From Novosphingobium sp. (lineage in GTDB: Bacteria; Pseudomonadota; Alphaproteobacteria; Sphingomonadales; Sphingomonadaceae): a stretch of DNA of 64,000 nt. Below, in pieces: positions 62,355 through 64,000 of this stretch. The notes under the pieces are model-generated. The model did no database searches. It was not told where the DNA came from and saw nothing but the letters and a program-made list of their open reading frames with translations. The stretch is taken from contig JACKKX010000004.1 of NCBI GenBank assembly GCA_024236215.1, forward strand, positions 215,392-279,391, in the 5' to 3' direction. Within the stretch, counting starts at the first letter, position 1; each line of letters opens with the position of its first letter. A program made the translations under genes and the position numbers.

Positions 62355-63521
62355 TCAACGCGCCCCGGCGGCTTGCGCAGGCTTGGGCGCGGCGGCCGGT
62401 TTAGCCTTCGCAGCGGCATCGACCGGCTTCACCGGCACGCCGGGCCGCAATTTTTGGAGGTTGCTGGTGATCACCACGTCGCCAGCCTTTAGGCCGCTTT
62501 CAACAATCCAGTTGCCATCGACGAGCGCGCCGAGCTTCACCGGGCGCGGCGCAACCAGCCCCTTGGAATCGATCACGAAGACCGATCCGCCCTGATCGGA
62601 CAGGGTCACCGCACGCTGCGGCACGAGGATACCTTGCTTCAGCTCGCCGACGAACATCTTGGCGCGCACGAATTCGCCCGGCAGCAGCAGCCCGGTGGGA
62701 TTGGGAAACTCGGCGCGCAGGCCGACGGTCCCTGTTTCCTCGTCGACCGAGAGGGCGAGGAAGTTGATGTAGCCGGGAATGGGATATTCGCTGCCATCGG
62801 TGAAGGTGAGACGAACCTCGACCCTGTCGTTGCCATCGAGCACCACCTCGCCCGCACTGATTGCCCGGCGGAGCTCCAGAAGCTGTCTGGCCGACTGCGC
62901 GAAATTGACATAGACTGGCGCGGTCTGCTCGATCCGCGTCATCAGCGTTCCCTCGGCCTGGCTGACGAGCGCACCTTCGGTAACCTCGGCCCGCCCCGCC
63001 CTACCGGCAATCGGCGCGCGCACCGTGGTGTAATTCAACTGAAGGCTGGCCGCCTCCAGTTGGGCGCGGATCTGCGCGACGTTGGCCTCTGCCTCGCGCG
63101 CGCTTGCCAGCGCGGCATCATATTCCTGACTGCTGATGGCGTTTTCTGCGACCAGCGCCTTGTAGCGTTCCACTACAGCCCGCGCGTTGCGCTCGGTGGC
63201 CTGCGCGCGTTCAAGCGCAGCCTTGGTCTGGGCATAGCTGGCGCGCAGCTCGCGCGGATCGATCAGGAACAGGGGCTGGCCCTGAGCGACATTCGCGCCT
63301 TCAGTGTAGAGCCGCTTCTGCACGATTCCCGTAACCCGCGCGCGCACCTCGGCCTGTCGCACCGGCTCGACCCGGCCCGGCAGCTCGATGACGTTGGGAA
63401 TGGATTGGCTGACGATGGTGACAGTCTGCACCGGGGTCGGCTGCGGTGGCGGCGGCACCTGCTCACCTGAGCACGCGACGACAAGTAAGCAGGCGGCAAT
63501 GCCGGTGCAGATACGCTTCAT
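62355..63521 (-). CDS. RND periplasmic adaptor (AcrA/MexA type)
   Basis: A 388-residue lipoprotein adaptor with lipobox LLVVAC (Cys17). The lipoyl half-motif IELPGRVEPVRQAEVRARVTG, the hairpin coil (about 95-165), the second lipoyl half LNYTTVRAPIAGRAGRAEV and a beta-barrel domain (TGLLLPGEFVRAKMFV) follow in order. It ends with an Ala/Lys/Pro-rich tail. It is the first gene of the operon, and its promoter overlaps the palindromic operator facing tetR. Confidence 0.94.
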   Translation of the reverse strand: MKRICTGIAACLLVVACSGEQVPPPPQPTPVQTVTIVSQSIPNVIELPGRVEPVRQAEVRARVTGIVQKRLYTEGANVAQGQPLFLIDPRELRASYAQTKAALERAQATERNARAVVERYKALVAENAISSQEYDAALASAREAEANVAQIRAQLEAASLQLNYTTVRAPIAGRAGRAEVTEGALVSQAEGTLMTRIEQTAPVYVNFAQSARQLLELRRAISAGEVVLDGNDRVEVRLTFTDGSEYPIPGYINFLALSVDEETGTVGLRAEFPNPTGLLLPGEFVRAKMFVGELKQGILVPQRAVTLSDQGGSVFVIDSKGLVAPRPVKLGALVDGNWIVESGLKAGDVVITSNLQKLRPGVPVKPVDAAAKAKPAAAPKPAQAAGAR

Positions 63522-63561
63522 CGAGAGAGGTCTTCCAATTATGAGCTTATTAGAAGTTATG

Positions 63562-63591
63562 ATAGTGTAATGCCCGTTACACCTTTGTCAA
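63562..63591 (-). promoter_or_regulatory. RND operon promoter with TetR-type operator
   Basis: On the minus strand TTGACA (63586-63591) and TACACT (63564-63569) are 16 bp apart. An inverted repeat GTGTAA-N6-TTACAC (63565-63582) covers the spacer and -10 element. Repressor bound here would block the pump operon; the divergent TetR gene starts 40 bp away. Confidence 0.7.
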
Positions 63592-63622
63592 TCACCCACC
63601 GCCAGCGGAGTTTGCGTTCGCC

Positions 63623-64000
63623 ATGGAGATAACGTCCGACACCCTGCGAATCGACAGACGCAGGGCCGCGATTGTCCGTGAGGCTCGCCAGCTTTTCCTG
63701 GAACAAGGCTATGACCGCACGACACTCGCTGAAATCGTAGCCCGCGCGGGCGGCTCACTGGCGACAATCTACAAGCTGTTTGGCAACAAAGATGGCTTGC
63801 TTGAGGCAGTGATTGTCGAGACTGCGCCATTGGGCGAAGCGCTCGTCCGGGACGCCGAGGCCAAACGCCTTTCGCCGGCCGATACCCTGCGCCTGATCGC
63901 AGAAGGGCTTTACCAGCATTTCATGGCACCCGAGGTGATCGCTCTGGTCCGGATCGTGATCGCTCGCAGCATCAACGAGCCGCTTTTCGCACGGCAATTC
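63623..64000 (+). CDS. TetR-family repressor, 3' end outside window
   Basis: The first 126 residues of a TetR/AcrR-type repressor. The DNA-binding part is RRAAIVREARQLFLEQGYDRTTLAEIVARAGGSLATIYKLFGNKDGLLEAVI. The following helices (DTLRLIAEGLYQHFMAPEVIALVRIVIARS) match the TetR_C AefR-like ligand domain. It is divergent from the RND operon and should control it through the GTGTAA palindrome between them. The frame is still open at the window edge. Confidence 0.9.
   Translation, partial: MEITSDTLRIDRRRAAIVREARQLFLEQGYDRTTLAEIVARAGGSLATIYKLFGNKDGLLEAVIVETAPLGEALVRDAEAKRLSPADTLRLIAEGLYQHFMAPEVIALVRIVIARSINEPLFARQF

Overview
The window is GC-rich chromosomal DNA of an alphaproteobacterium, most likely a sphingomonad (Sphingomonadales, Erythrobacter/Novosphingobium type). 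The inference rests on three large TonB-dependent receptors, a TorF-type porin, ChpT with CtrA-like promoter motifs, a trigger factor with a long Lys/Ala tail, a DUF3297 protein, and the gene pairs pyrB-pyrC' and clpX-clpP.

1-5337 is a mobile-element pile-up. One gene for a NfrB-like membrane glycosyltransferase has been hit twice. An IS3-family element (1-1168, running off the window) and a 3655-bp IS1595-family transposon (1189-4843) sit only 20 bp apart. The transposon has 29-bp terminal inverted repeats, a perfect 8-bp target duplication (TAGAGGCG) and five putative cargo genes beside its transposase: a membrane protein, a DUF6471-like protein, a zinc-ribbon protein, a Cas2-fold protein and a coiled-coil/winged-helix protein.

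5377-38217 is ordinary core genome. It holds an NhaD antiporter, a VOC protein, a SIMPL protein, a TorF porin, a metallophosphatase, UDP-glucose dehydrogenase, rnpB, an amidase-chpT pair, a JAMM peptidase, rluD, rpoH, mtgA, a TonB receptor and a CDF transporter. It continues with clpX, clpP, an amidase with a Crp/Fnr regulator, tig, tRNA-Leu, sppA, pyrB-pyrC', a ParA/DNA-binding pair bracketed by two SPOR proteins, der, a CHAP hydrolase and a DUF3297 gene.

38322-43212 starts an island at tRNA-Val(CAC). It has a tyrosine integrase, two excisionase-like proteins, a divergent XRE repressor, a small membrane protein and a hipBA toxin-antitoxin operon with a clear palindromic operator.

43213-57640 is accessory DNA: a MarR regulator, a TonB receptor, an EmrAB-type pump with its own outer-membrane lipoprotein, an alpha/beta hydrolase, a broken IS3-family element and a second TonB receptor. 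Degenerate IS630-family transposase remains lie at both ends in opposite orientations. 57676-64000 is a complete RND efflux operon (adaptor, pump, outer-membrane factor) with a divergent TetR repressor cut by the window end and a shared operator. No rRNA genes or CRISPR arrays were seen.
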